Shown piece by piece: positions 1 through 8,400 of a DNA stretch of 42,815 nt (the stretch's first letter is position 1; the number at the start of each line of letters is the position of its first letter). The stretch is from a virus. Under the pieces are notes generated by a model. The model made no database searches. It saw only the letters and a list, made by a program, of their open reading frames with translations, and was not told the DNA's origin. Location: IMG/VR virus record IMGVR_UViG_3300007276_000092, positions 1 through 42,815 of that record; one strand, written 5' to 3'. The translations under genes were made by a program, and so were the position numbers.

Positions 1-623
1 CCGTTTCCAGCTAGGTCAGTTAGTTCAAGCTCATGCAGACAGCTATCTATAGCTATATCTGTATTAGCTGAATCTATATAATTATATGCTAATGAGTCTG
101 TACATCCATATACTTTTGGTGTATAACACATACCTGTGTCTGCTGTAGCAGATAAGTCAAACTCTACAAAGCTACTATCCATACAACCAAATACTGGTGG
201 GGGTGGAGGGCAGCCAGACGTATATATTACATCCCATATTTGATTACCAAAATCAGCTGTATCTAATTGCCATATAGTGTCACCACATTGTTCTATGTAT
301 ACAGAACCATCATTACCACCCCATAAACTACCTGCAACACCATCACCAAAACTATCTTCTAATACAAAATAAAAACTATCAACAGGTAAACATATACTTG
401 CATACTGTGGCTCATAATCTACTATATTATTATAAGGGCCTCCTTCTAACAAAGTATCTCCAAAGAAAGTCATAATATACCAAGATGTTTCTTCAGGATA
501 TTGATCAGGATTAACTGTAACGTTTAAACTCCATGTATTAGGAGGACATTGTCCAAATGCTGTAGCTATAGTAAATACTATAACCATTATAAATGTATAT
601 AAAAATTTTGTAAAGTTGTTCAT
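1..623 (-). CDS. Exported cysteine-motif protein, truncated by window edge
   Basis: The 5' 207 codons of a gene that runs off the left edge. The start ATG (621-623) overlaps the stop of the preceding gene as TAATG. Residues 1-24 form a signal peptide with a hydrophobic core ending A-F-G-Q. Two cysteine motifs follow: one beginning FGCMDSSF, and one reading GCTDSLAYNY, the repeat type seen in secreted Bacteroidota proteins. A proline stretch (PPPPPP) lies before the first motif. It is the last visible gene of the late minus-strand operon and shares its motif with the 1555-residue protein at 5422-10089. I infer an exported or virion surface protein. The function is unknown. Confidence 0.7.
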   Translation of the reverse strand, partial: MNNFTKFLYTFIMVIVFTIATAFGQCPPNTWSLNVTVNPDQYPEETSWYIMTFFGDTLLEGGPYNNIVDYEPQYASICLPVDSFYFVLEDSFGDGVAGSLWGGNDGSVYIEQCGDTIWQLDTADFGNQIWDVIYTSGCPPPPPVFGCMDSSFVEFDLSATADTGMCYTPKVYGCTDSLAYNYIDSANTDIAIDSCLHELELTDLAGN

Positions 624-1417
624 TAGCTTGCTCTCCATTTTTCGTATAAGTGTTTTGCCATTTGTTTACAAGTTGCTTCTCCTGGATCTCCATTATGTAT
701 TGCAAATTCTCCAATAAATCCAGCAAAAGCATTATTTATAGGAGATCCACCTAATTGTCCTCCCATTGTTAAAAATCCAAATCCTTTGTCGGTATTTGCA
801 TCAGCTGCTAAATATCCTACAAAATCTCCATTTTTGTTATATACATAAATATTATTAGAAGCGTCTTTTCTTAAAACTATAACCTCAATATCAGTATTAA
901 CCATTTGATAAGCTACAGTTCCATTATCAGTATTATTTAAATTAATAGTAAAAGCGTTATTACCACTTGATGTACCATTAAATCTTAATTGTAAAGTATT
1001 TTGGTTATAAATATGAAATCTATTTAAACCAGCAGTATCACCAGAAATAGCTCCATCTGGACTACTGTCTGTTAAATCTCCAGTCAACCTAATAGCCATA
1101 GATAAAACACATGCATCTGCAGACACAAATTCATTATCTGATACAAGATGATCGTCACTACCATCAAACCTTAAAGACACTTTTCCCATAGTACTAGAAG
1201 CAGCAGCAGTAGCTACAGGTCTATAGTTTCCATCTGTTACTGTTAGATCATAATTACTGTTATAGTAAGAGTTGCTATTTGATATATTACCATTTGGCCA
1301 ATCGTCAATTGCTCCTGACGCTGTGTTAAAATCATACCACACCTGTAAACCTGCAACACTTGCTAAATTAAATGAAGCATCATTATCTTTTATTACTATG
1401 TTTCCTAAACCTAACAT
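623..1417 (-). CDS. LamG / concanavalin A-like lectin-fold protein
   Basis: 264 residues. After a short start (LGLGNIVIKDND) comes a segment beginning GLQVWYDF, followed by a glycine/asparagine-rich beta-strand region and an end reading GFIGEFAIHN ... HLYEKW. This is the usual shape of LamG-like jelly-roll domains in phage and Bacteroidota adhesins. I see no signal peptide, so it is more likely a virion appendage than an exported protein. It sits between the thioredoxin-fold gene and the exported GCTD-motif gene with one-base overlaps on both sides, so it is translationally coupled. Its likely role is glycan or cell-surface binding. The fold assignment is by pattern only. Confidence 0.6.
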   Translation of the reverse strand: MLGLGNIVIKDNDASFNLASVAGLQVWYDFNTASGAIDDWPNGNISNSNSYYNSNYDLTVTDGNYRPVATAAASSTMGKVSLRFDGSDDHLVSDNEFVSADACVLSMAIRLTGDLTDSSPDGAISGDTAGLNRFHIYNQNTLQLRFNGTSSGNNAFTINLNNTDNGTVAYQMVNTDIEVIVLRKDASNNIYVYNKNGDFVGYLAADANTDKGFGFLTMGGQLGGSPINNAFAGFIGEFAIHNGDPGEATCKQMAKHLYEKWRAS

Positions 1418-1770
1418 TAAAATTTACTTATTATAAGTTCGTCAATATATTCTTGAACGTCTTCTCTAGTAGCAACCATCTTAAAACTTATGTCTGCTTG
1501 AAAACGTTTTACTTCTTCGCCGTCATCAAATATTACAATAGTAGGTACAATTGCTATTTCGTACTTAGTTTGATTATCATTTTGCTCTATCAAAAGTGTT
1601 TGTCTATCACATTCTTTTAATTTTGAGAACCAAACTACATTATTAGCTGAATTAAAATCTGCATTAAAGTGTATCGCTGTCACTTGAGAAAAAGCAGATG
1701 ATGAGGCCACCAATAAAAATAGTACTAATAAGTACGTAAAAAGCAGTTTCCATTCTGTGTAATTTTTCAT
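1417..1770 (-). CDS. Exported thioredoxin-fold protein without CxxC
   Basis: 117 residues. Residues 1-29 are a signal peptide (long leucine-rich core, cleavage likely at A-F-S-Q). The rest fits one thioredoxin domain: a strand ending IHFNADF, a helix, then IAIVPTIVIFDDGEEV, which matches the cis-proline strand (VPT) and the following beta hairpin, and a C-terminal helix. The active-site CxxC expected just after the first strand is replaced by FNSANN, so redox catalysis through the usual site is not possible. The one mature-chain Cys (CDRQ) is elsewhere. The gene overlaps its neighbours by one base. It could be a periplasmic binding or scaffolding domain, or a lysis or host-envelope factor. 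Confidence 0.65.
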   Translation of the reverse strand: MKNYTEWKLLFTYLLVLFLLVASSSAFSQVTAIHFNADFNSANNVVWFSKLKECDRQTLLIEQNDNQTKYEIAIVPTIVIFDDGEEVKRFQADISFKMVATREDVQEYIDELIISKF

Positions 1771-2045
1771 TATCTTAGTTGATCAATTTTGTCTTCCATG
1801 CGAATCATACGTTCTTCTAATTTTTCCACATTTCTTTCTGTATTCTTAATAGATTGACGAATATTAACATCCTTCATGTCAAACTCCATTTTAGATATTT
1901 CAGGTTTTGGCAACTCTTTTGCTTCAGCTATATCAGCTTGTAAAGTAAACCACATACCAACTAGTGTAAATATTAAAGCTGCAATTCCTGCTAAAGTTTT
2001 AATACTTATTTTAAATGCTGTTTCTTCGTTTAGTTCTTTTGCCAT
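1770..2045 (-). CDS. Single-span membrane protein with C-terminal coiled coil
   Basis: 91 residues from the ATG at 2043-2045, which has an A-rich lead (AAAAAATAAA). A frame-compatible start at 2093 would add 16 residues of low character, so I prefer the shorter form. One transmembrane segment (about residues 15-34, IKTLAGIAALIFTLVGMWF) is followed by a charged helical region with heptad spacing (NIRQSIKNTERNVEKLEERMIRMEDKI). This shape fits small holin or holin-accessory proteins (for example the XhlA type, though there the span is C-terminal) and spanin-like proteins. Its place in the exported-protein block at the end of the late operon supports a lysis or envelope role. No homologue is recognised with certainty. 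Confidence 0.55.
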   Translation of the reverse strand: MAKELNEETAFKISIKTLAGIAALIFTLVGMWFTLQADIAEAKELPKPEISKMEFDMKDVNIRQSIKNTERNVEKLEERMIRMEDKIDQLR

Positions 2046-2135
2046 TTTATTTTTTGCATTGCTTTGAACAGTGGTTAAAACACACTCTTCCAAAAGTTAT
2101 CTTACTAATTAGGTTGCAAATAAAGTTTTTCATAA

Positions 2136-3200
2136 TTAAAATATTCTATAGTTAATTCCAAATTTAAAATCGTACCATTCTCTATTCCAGTACTTATTGT
2201 ATTTACCTTCAATAAAACAACCTACATTTTTATTTAAGTTGTAACCAAAGATTAATCCTCCTGAGTAATCATACCATTGTTCTCCGTCATTAAAATTATG
2301 ATATGAATATAGACCGCCATCATCATAGTGATATGGCATTAGGTTACCCCAGGAGTGTAACCAAAAATTCTTTTTATAGTGATAAAAATCAAATCCTACC
2401 ACTAATGAATATTGCCATTGATTAGCTAATTCATTTTGTTTTTTTTCTACATAGTTTTTAAGAACTTCTGGTATTACTACGTTGTTCCAAACTGCAGCAT
2501 TTTCAGCAACTAAATTACCATCTGGATCTCTATACTCAGATTCATATACGTCTACGCTATACCCTTCTTCAATTGCTAAGCATGTATAATGTAACTGTCC
2601 TGAAGCTATTAACCATTCTTCTAATGGATCATAACCATAAGGTTCTGCTAATCTTTGTACAGCTCCTAAATTAAACGATAACTTTTTATTACCGTTTAAT
2701 CTAAGTCTTTGTGTTGATTCAAAGTATTCTATATCTGCAAATCCTTCTTTAATATACGCAATTTTAGCCATCCATACTGGCTTTACATATCTTATAAAGT
2801 GCTGCTGGTCTAGATACTCTATACCCTCTTGTCTTCTATAATCTACTTCAAATAAGTATTCAAATGGAGATAGCCCAATAGTAGCAGCATCACCGTAAGC
2901 AGCTTCAGTACCGTCTTTAAATGTTCTTCTATCCTCATATCCAAATCTTTTAATCTTACGTATACCCATTGTTAATGAGTAATCGTAAGGAGTAATTATA
3001 GTATCTGTAGATAGGTAACTATTATCTACTGAATATATATTTTCATTTGCCAAAGATGTTCCACCATTAGCTGCTACATAAAATGTAGAAAACTTAAATG
3101 GTTTTTTAAAATTTTGACCAAAAGCATTTGTAGACACTAAAATTAACGATAGTGCGTATACTACAAATAAAAATTTAAATATGTAAGCTATTGCTCTCAT
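2136..3200 (-). CDS. Outer-membrane beta-barrel-like exported protein
   Basis: 354 residues. Residues 1-29 are a signal peptide (FKFLFVVYALSLILVSTNAFGQ). The mature chain is rich in alternating aromatic strands, with many Tyr/Phe/Trp residues, for example a WQYSLVVGFDFYHY strand, a GGLIFGYNLNKNVGCFIEGKY strand pair, and a terminal strand ending GINYRIF. A C-terminal aromatic residue after an alternating strand is the classic barrel-assembly signal. No enzyme motif is visible. Stop and start overlap by one base with the upstream gene (3200). A phage gene for an outer-membrane protein within a late operon is uncommon. It may alter the host surface (superinfection exclusion, receptor masking) or help lysis. 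The fold is inferred from sequence character. Confidence 0.6.
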   Translation of the reverse strand: MRAIAYIFKFLFVVYALSLILVSTNAFGQNFKKPFKFSTFYVAANGGTSLANENIYSVDNSYLSTDTIITPYDYSLTMGIRKIKRFGYEDRRTFKDGTEAAYGDAATIGLSPFEYLFEVDYRRQEGIEYLDQQHFIRYVKPVWMAKIAYIKEGFADIEYFESTQRLRLNGNKKLSFNLGAVQRLAEPYGYDPLEEWLIASGQLHYTCLAIEEGYSVDVYESEYRDPDGNLVAENAAVWNNVVIPEVLKNYVEKKQNELANQWQYSLVVGFDFYHYKKNFWLHSWGNLMPYHYDDGGLYSYHNFNDGEQWYDYSGGLIFGYNLNKNVGCFIEGKYNKYWNREWYDFKFGINYRIF

Positions 3201-3538
3201 TAAGCTTCTGTTGTTACAGTTACTCCTTGTTTAGCGTATGCAATTACAGTTCCACTATCTAACTCAATAGAGGTAAAATTACCATATATAGTTATTCCTT
3301 TAGGAATAGTAAGATCTGTTGCTATTGCCTGAATAGCTCCACCATTGCCTTCTACTATACCAATTTCACATTCGCTTACATCTACTACTGCATCTGCTAA
3401 CGCTGTAATTGCAAAAAATGGACCTGTATGTTTTTTTTGATCATTTATATGAACAGTAGTACCAGGTGTTAATGAGTTATTTACACCATCAGCTGTATCA
3501 CTGTGCCATTTGTCTTGCTCCGTTCTAATTGTTGACAT
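3200..3538 (-). CDS. Small beta-rich virion protein
   Basis: 112 residues with no signal peptide. It begins MSTIRTEQDKWHSD, then mostly short hydrophobic strands separated by turns (PGTTVHIND, GPFFAITALADAVVD, IPKGITIYGNF, SGTVIAYAKQGVTV). PKGITIYGNFTSIEL resembles a beta-structured segment often found in small phage tail or head proteins. It is translationally coupled to both neighbours by one-base overlaps (3200 and 3538). Its position after a fibre-like gene and a coiled-coil gene suggests a virion or fibre accessory component. I do not recognise the family. Confidence 0.5.
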   Translation of the reverse strand: MSTIRTEQDKWHSDTADGVNNSLTPGTTVHINDQKKHTGPFFAITALADAVVDVSECEIGIVEGNGGAIQAIATDLTIPKGITIYGNFTSIELDSGTVIAYAKQGVTVTTEA

Positions 3539-3951
3539 TATTTTATAATTTTTATAATATTAGTTACTTGATCTGCAGTAATATCATCTGGTAAAACATC
3601 TTCAGAAACCATATGTAATTTTAATTCCATATCTTGTTTTAAAGCTTCTGTTACTTTTGCTAATTGCTCTTTTCTAGTTTTTACTATTTCAGAGTTTTCA
3701 TTTTCAATATTTGCAATTTGTTCTTGAGCATTTGCCTCATTTCTATTTGCAATATCATTAATCTTTCTAGCTATTTCAATAAACTCTTCTGAAGGTTTAT
3801 TTAAATCCTCTACATCTTGTAAAGCATCTTTAATAATTAGCATGTTTTTACCTGCTACTAAAGCAAATTTTTTACTTTTTAAATCCTTAACTTCTACTAG
3901 ACCGTTATACAGTCTTGCAAAGTCATCTTTTGTTGCATTAATTTTTGTCAT
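3538..3951 (-). CDS. Coiled-coil protein, possible fibre accessory
   Basis: 137 residues, almost all predicted helix. Lys/Glu-rich heptads run through the middle (IARKINDIANRNEANAQEQ, then IANIENENSEIVKTRKEQL). It ends with a short domain LPDDITADQVTNIIKIIK. No signal peptide or membrane span. It lies 24 nt after the fibre-like gene (3976-5412) and overlaps the next gene by one base. Coiled-coil proteins of this size next to fibres can be assembly chaperones or fibre stalk parts. No specific function can be assigned. Confidence 0.5.
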   Translation of the reverse strand: MTKINATKDDFARLYNGLVEVKDLKSKKFALVAGKNMLIIKDALQDVEDLNKPSEEFIEIARKINDIANRNEANAQEQIANIENENSEIVKTRKEQLAKVTEALKQDMELKLHMVSEDVLPDDITADQVTNIIKIIK

Positions 3952-3975
3952 CTCTATTGTTTTAATTGGTTAATA

Positions 3976-5412
3976 TTAGCTTTTGTTAACTATTAAATAG
4001 TTTATTTTAAATACGTCAGCTGCATCTGTAGCTACATCATCTGTGTTAACTACTACAATTTTACAACTTCCTGCTGTTTTAGTGTGAAAATACACTTGTA
4101 TATTTGCTCCACCTGTTCTACCAGATGCTACACATTCTAAACCTGTAAGTATTACAGAATCAGATTTAATTGTACTATTTGTAAAAGTAAATTCAACTTC
4201 TGCAGCACTTGCTAATACAGCTCCATATAGTGTAATTATACCAGAAGTTGTATTAGAAGTTACAGCAGTAGTTGCACTACCAGTTTGACCAACAGAGGCA
4301 CTACCTGAATGTATAATACCTTCTGCAGCTCCTGTAATAATTAAACTACCTGTATTTACAGTTACGTCTTGTCCTTCAGCTGCAATTGTAACTGCATCTG
4401 TTGCAGTAGCACCTGTATATGTTTTTAATTGAATGTTACCATCAGTACCGCTACCAGATTTACCTGAAGTAATTACCACAGATCCTGCAGTACCACTTCC
4501 TGATGCTGTACCAGCTGTTAAATTTAAATTACCCGATGTACCATCTGCAGACCCACCTGATTCTAAAGATAAAGCCTGACCTGCTGTACTAGACGTTGTA
4601 GCTGTAGGTTTAATTGTAGGTGCAAAAGTGTTACCAAATCTAATACCTCCATTACCTAAGTTAAGTTGATCCGCATTGTGATAATTAGCAGAAGATCCTA
4701 AATACATATTATTACCTGTTACGCGCACACCATTTTGAGCGCCATCAGAACTTAAGTATCCTGTGCCTAAATCAATATCATTGTTATCACAGTCTAAATC
4801 AGCTGCTAATGTTGATAAAGTAGCATCTAATTTTAAAACTCCTGCACTAGATACGTCTAAAGTTAAATTAGTTCCTGCATTAAGAGTAGACCATGCTGGT
4901 ATACCTGTAGTAGAATTATAAACTAATATTTGTCCATTTGTACTACTTGCTGCCGCTGCTATTGAGTCTGCAGCATCTGCATAAAGAATTGCACCTTTTG
5001 CTATTGTAGATAATCCTGTACCTCCGTTTGTAACTCCACATTCTCCTGTAACAGTTCCTGTAAAATCAACTCCAGTTAAAAATCCTGATGTTGCATTATT
5101 ACAAAGACTAAGGTCTATACCTGCTTCTAAAACAGTAAGTACTATGTTATTACTTGTTGTTGCTACAGTTAGCAATCCTGTGTCTCCTGATTTTATTCCT
5201 TTAAAATTCAGTTGATTTTTATTTGTAATGCTTACATATAGTTGTTCTGAACTCACTCCAGAAGTTGCTAATGAAGGCATCATAGTCTCTACTGCAAGTT
5301 TTCTTTTTTTACCTGTAGCTCTATTAGTTACTCTAAAAATGTCATTACTGTTAATGTCAGTTTTAGTAAGGGTTTTATAAGCTATATCAGATTCTCTGTC
5401 GTATTGTGGCAT
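3976..5412 (-). CDS. Tail fibre / appendage-like protein
   Basis: 478 residues. The N-terminus (MPQYDRESDIAYKTLTKTDI) is probably the attachment part. The body is rich in Gly/Thr/Ser/Ala with NGGTGLSTIAKGAILYA, the common phage fibre motif in which repeated GGTG turns join short strands, and repeated blocks such as SSTAGQALSLESGG and GNLNLTAGTASGSGT typical of trimeric beta-helical fibres. The C-terminal 80 residues look like a separate compact beta domain (VEFTFTNSTIKSDSVILTG, ending INYLIVNKS), likely the tip. It lies 9 nt downstream of the 1555-residue gene. I infer host recognition. No enzymatic motif is visible. Confidence 0.65.
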   Translation of the reverse strand: MPQYDRESDIAYKTLTKTDINSNDIFRVTNRATGKKRKLAVETMMPSLATSGVSSEQLYVSITNKNQLNFKGIKSGDTGLLTVATTSNNIVLTVLEAGIDLSLCNNATSGFLTGVDFTGTVTGECGVTNGGTGLSTIAKGAILYADAADSIAAAASSTNGQILVYNSTTGIPAWSTLNAGTNLTLDVSSAGVLKLDATLSTLAADLDCDNNDIDLGTGYLSSDGAQNGVRVTGNNMYLGSSANYHNADQLNLGNGGIRFGNTFAPTIKPTATTSSTAGQALSLESGGSADGTSGNLNLTAGTASGSGTAGSVVITSGKSGSGTDGNIQLKTYTGATATDAVTIAAEGQDVTVNTGSLIITGAAEGIIHSGSASVGQTGSATTAVTSNTTSGIITLYGAVLASAAEVEFTFTNSTIKSDSVILTGLECVASGRTGGANIQVYFHTKTAGSCKIVVVNTDDVATDAADVFKINYLIVNKS

Positions 5413-5421
5413 TTCTATTTT

Positions 5422-8400
5422 TTATTGAGCAATAAAGTCTGTAGCGCAATCTGCGCAAAACTTATTTGCAAAGTTAATAAATTTATCTAAATATGCGACA
5501 CTAGCTGCTGTAGTAGTATCTGCATCTGTAAATGTAAAAGTCGTGTTGTTTTGACATAATTGCCAATGTCCTGATTGTTGTCCTTGTGCTGATTCTGGAT
5601 TGTAGCATCCTTGTGTACAGCTTACACCAGATGACATTACATATATATTTCCACTAGGCATTTGTATTACATCTCCTTCCCACACTATTGTGTTTTGTAC
5701 AAAATATAAATTAGGATCTGTAATTACTGTTCCTATTCCAGCAGTATATGTAGAACCTGGATAGCCTGCATCATTTAATCCTGTTGTAGGACCTCCCTCA
5801 GAAAGTAATTCTGCACAAGTTTGATTATTTTGAATCTCATTAGGAGTAAGACCATCTTGACAATTATATAGACAATCTAATTCTCCTCCGTGGCTTTTTA
5901 ATACATAGTCAACTAAAATAAGTTTCCAAGTGTTCATAATTGAACAATCGTCTGCTAAACCTGTTTTTAGTTTATTTAAATATGATAAACCTTTGTTAGC
6001 TAAACAGTTTTCTATGTTTTCTAATATTCTTTTCTTTTGAGTAGCGTCTAATTGACAAGGATTTACAGGTATTGTATAAGTACAAGAACCATCTTCACAA
6101 ACAGCGTTTGGATCGTAGTTATTAGCTAAAGGATCAGTACATCCGCAATAAACGCATGAACCGTCATCTGATGTTGCATTAGAATCATAATTATCAGCAT
6201 TAGGGTCTGTACAACCACAAGATGAACTATCTGCTGTAATAAAGAAAGTATCACTTATAGAACATCCATAGCAATCATCTGTTACTACATATGTGTATGC
6301 TCCTGCAGGCAATATATTACCTGTATTAAATATTGCATTGTTACTAATTCCAGTATTGTTAGTCAATGAAATTGGACCGCTAGCGTTAAAGATTTCAATA
6401 CTCCAGCTAGGACAATTTAAAAAACTACTAGTATAAGCATATATACTAAATGATCCGTCAGAATTAGTTATACAATCTGAGCTAATTGTGGCATTTGTTG
6501 TAGTAGGACTAAAAGTTACAGGTTCATTATCTGTACAATATATACAGCAAGAATTTTGAGCAATTGTAGCACTTGGTAAGTAATTTCCATCACAATCGTA
6601 ATATACTCCATACTGTCCATTTATCTGTATAGAATTAGGATCTAAACATGCAGAGTACTCGCATAAACTATTATCAGGTATTGTAGTATTTGGATTATAA
6701 TTACTTGCTAAAGGATCAAAACAATCTATTATTTCTGGAGTACATGCATTTTGCATACATGTATTATAATCTTGAAAAGTTCCAGTACCATCTAAAGGAT
6801 CAGTACATTGAAAAGTTAAAGGATTACAATTGTAACTTTCATAAATACAAGAGCCGTCATCAATTGTAGCAAGAGCATTAAAATTTAAAGCTATTCCACC
6901 ATTTGTATTTGGATCTCCATCTGTACATCCACATAAAGGAATTGTAGCAAGCAATTGTGCAACTGTTGTGCAACTTTGATTTGTTTCAGAATTAGTAAAT
7001 CCTACTTCTACACTATAAGTATGAACTCCAGGAGTTACCCCATTCCATCCAATTGAAGGACTACTTAAAATATTTATTAAATTACCATCTCCAAAAATAC
7101 CAGCTTGTACAAAAGGAGCTCCCATTTGAACACCATCTTGGTACCATATAATAGTTAATGTAGAAGTTGTATTATTAGTATACCCTACAGCAACTCCTTC
7201 ATAATCTACTGATACTGCAATTGATACAGGGTTACAAGGAATATCTTGATCGTATGTAATTGAAATATCTGCTGTAGTTGTACAATCGTAGTTACATAAA
7301 TTTATTTCATGTGCCCATAATTCTGTAGGTATTACTAAATAGTCATTAAATGAATTAGATTGAGAGTCTGAACAAACATTTGCTGGTATCTTACCCGCAG
7401 CTCTACTAAAACATTTTTCTAAACCTGCATCTGCTCCTGTAGAAGAATCTTCAATTTCAATTTTTACAGAATAAAATCCATATCCTAATCCTGTAAAATT
7501 ATAAGTAGGAGATGACTGCCCTGTTTGTTGAGCAACTTGAGTAGCATTTGTGTATGCTTGAGAGTCTGCTTCAGTAGGGTGGCTAAACAATGTAATAGTA
7601 TATGACATTGTAGCTGTTAAACTTGCAGTAACTAAAGGATATAGTCCAAGTTGAAATTGTATTGACCCATCGTTATTAGACCCTAAAGGATCGGTAGATA
7701 CAGTTTGAGATATATTTGTAAAATTACCTATACCTGTTTCTACTAAAATTCCACTAGCATTTTCAATATTACCTGTAGCTGCATTACAGAAAATACAACT
7801 TTGATCATCATTGACAGCTGTAGAGTCGTAATTAAGAGCTCCAGAATCTGTACACCCTTGAGGTGCACGAAGTTGATTTATTCTAATAGATCTTAGATAA
7901 GTACAACTTTCAGAATTTGTTATTGAAACTGTATAAGTATCTGCTGCTAAACTTCCAAACTCAATAGAATAACCCATTGAGAATTGTAAAGTATTTGTAG
8001 CCGCTGCAGTAGCACTTACTTGCTCTCCTGTTACACTTACTAGTGTAAATTTAGAAACTCCAGAAGCTCCGTCAGCCCCAATTGTTCCTGTAAGTATTTG
8101 TCCAACAAAAGTACCATCAGGAATACCAGTACCAGTAACCTGCATGCCTGGTGATACTAAATCACTTTGTGCTCCTCCCGCAAGAGTAACCTGGTGTGCA
8201 GTAGCTGCTGTAGTATTTGTAATACAAGAAATTCCTGTTGAACTACCCTGCGAAGCGGGTAAAGTTTGTGTAATAGTTGAACCGTCAAGTGCTGTTAACG
8301 CTACTGTAAATTGACTTCCTCCAGTTGTTGTAGGAAATCCTGAATCAGCTACACCGTCACCGTCATTATCAAATATTGTAAATTTAAAACTACCATCTGA

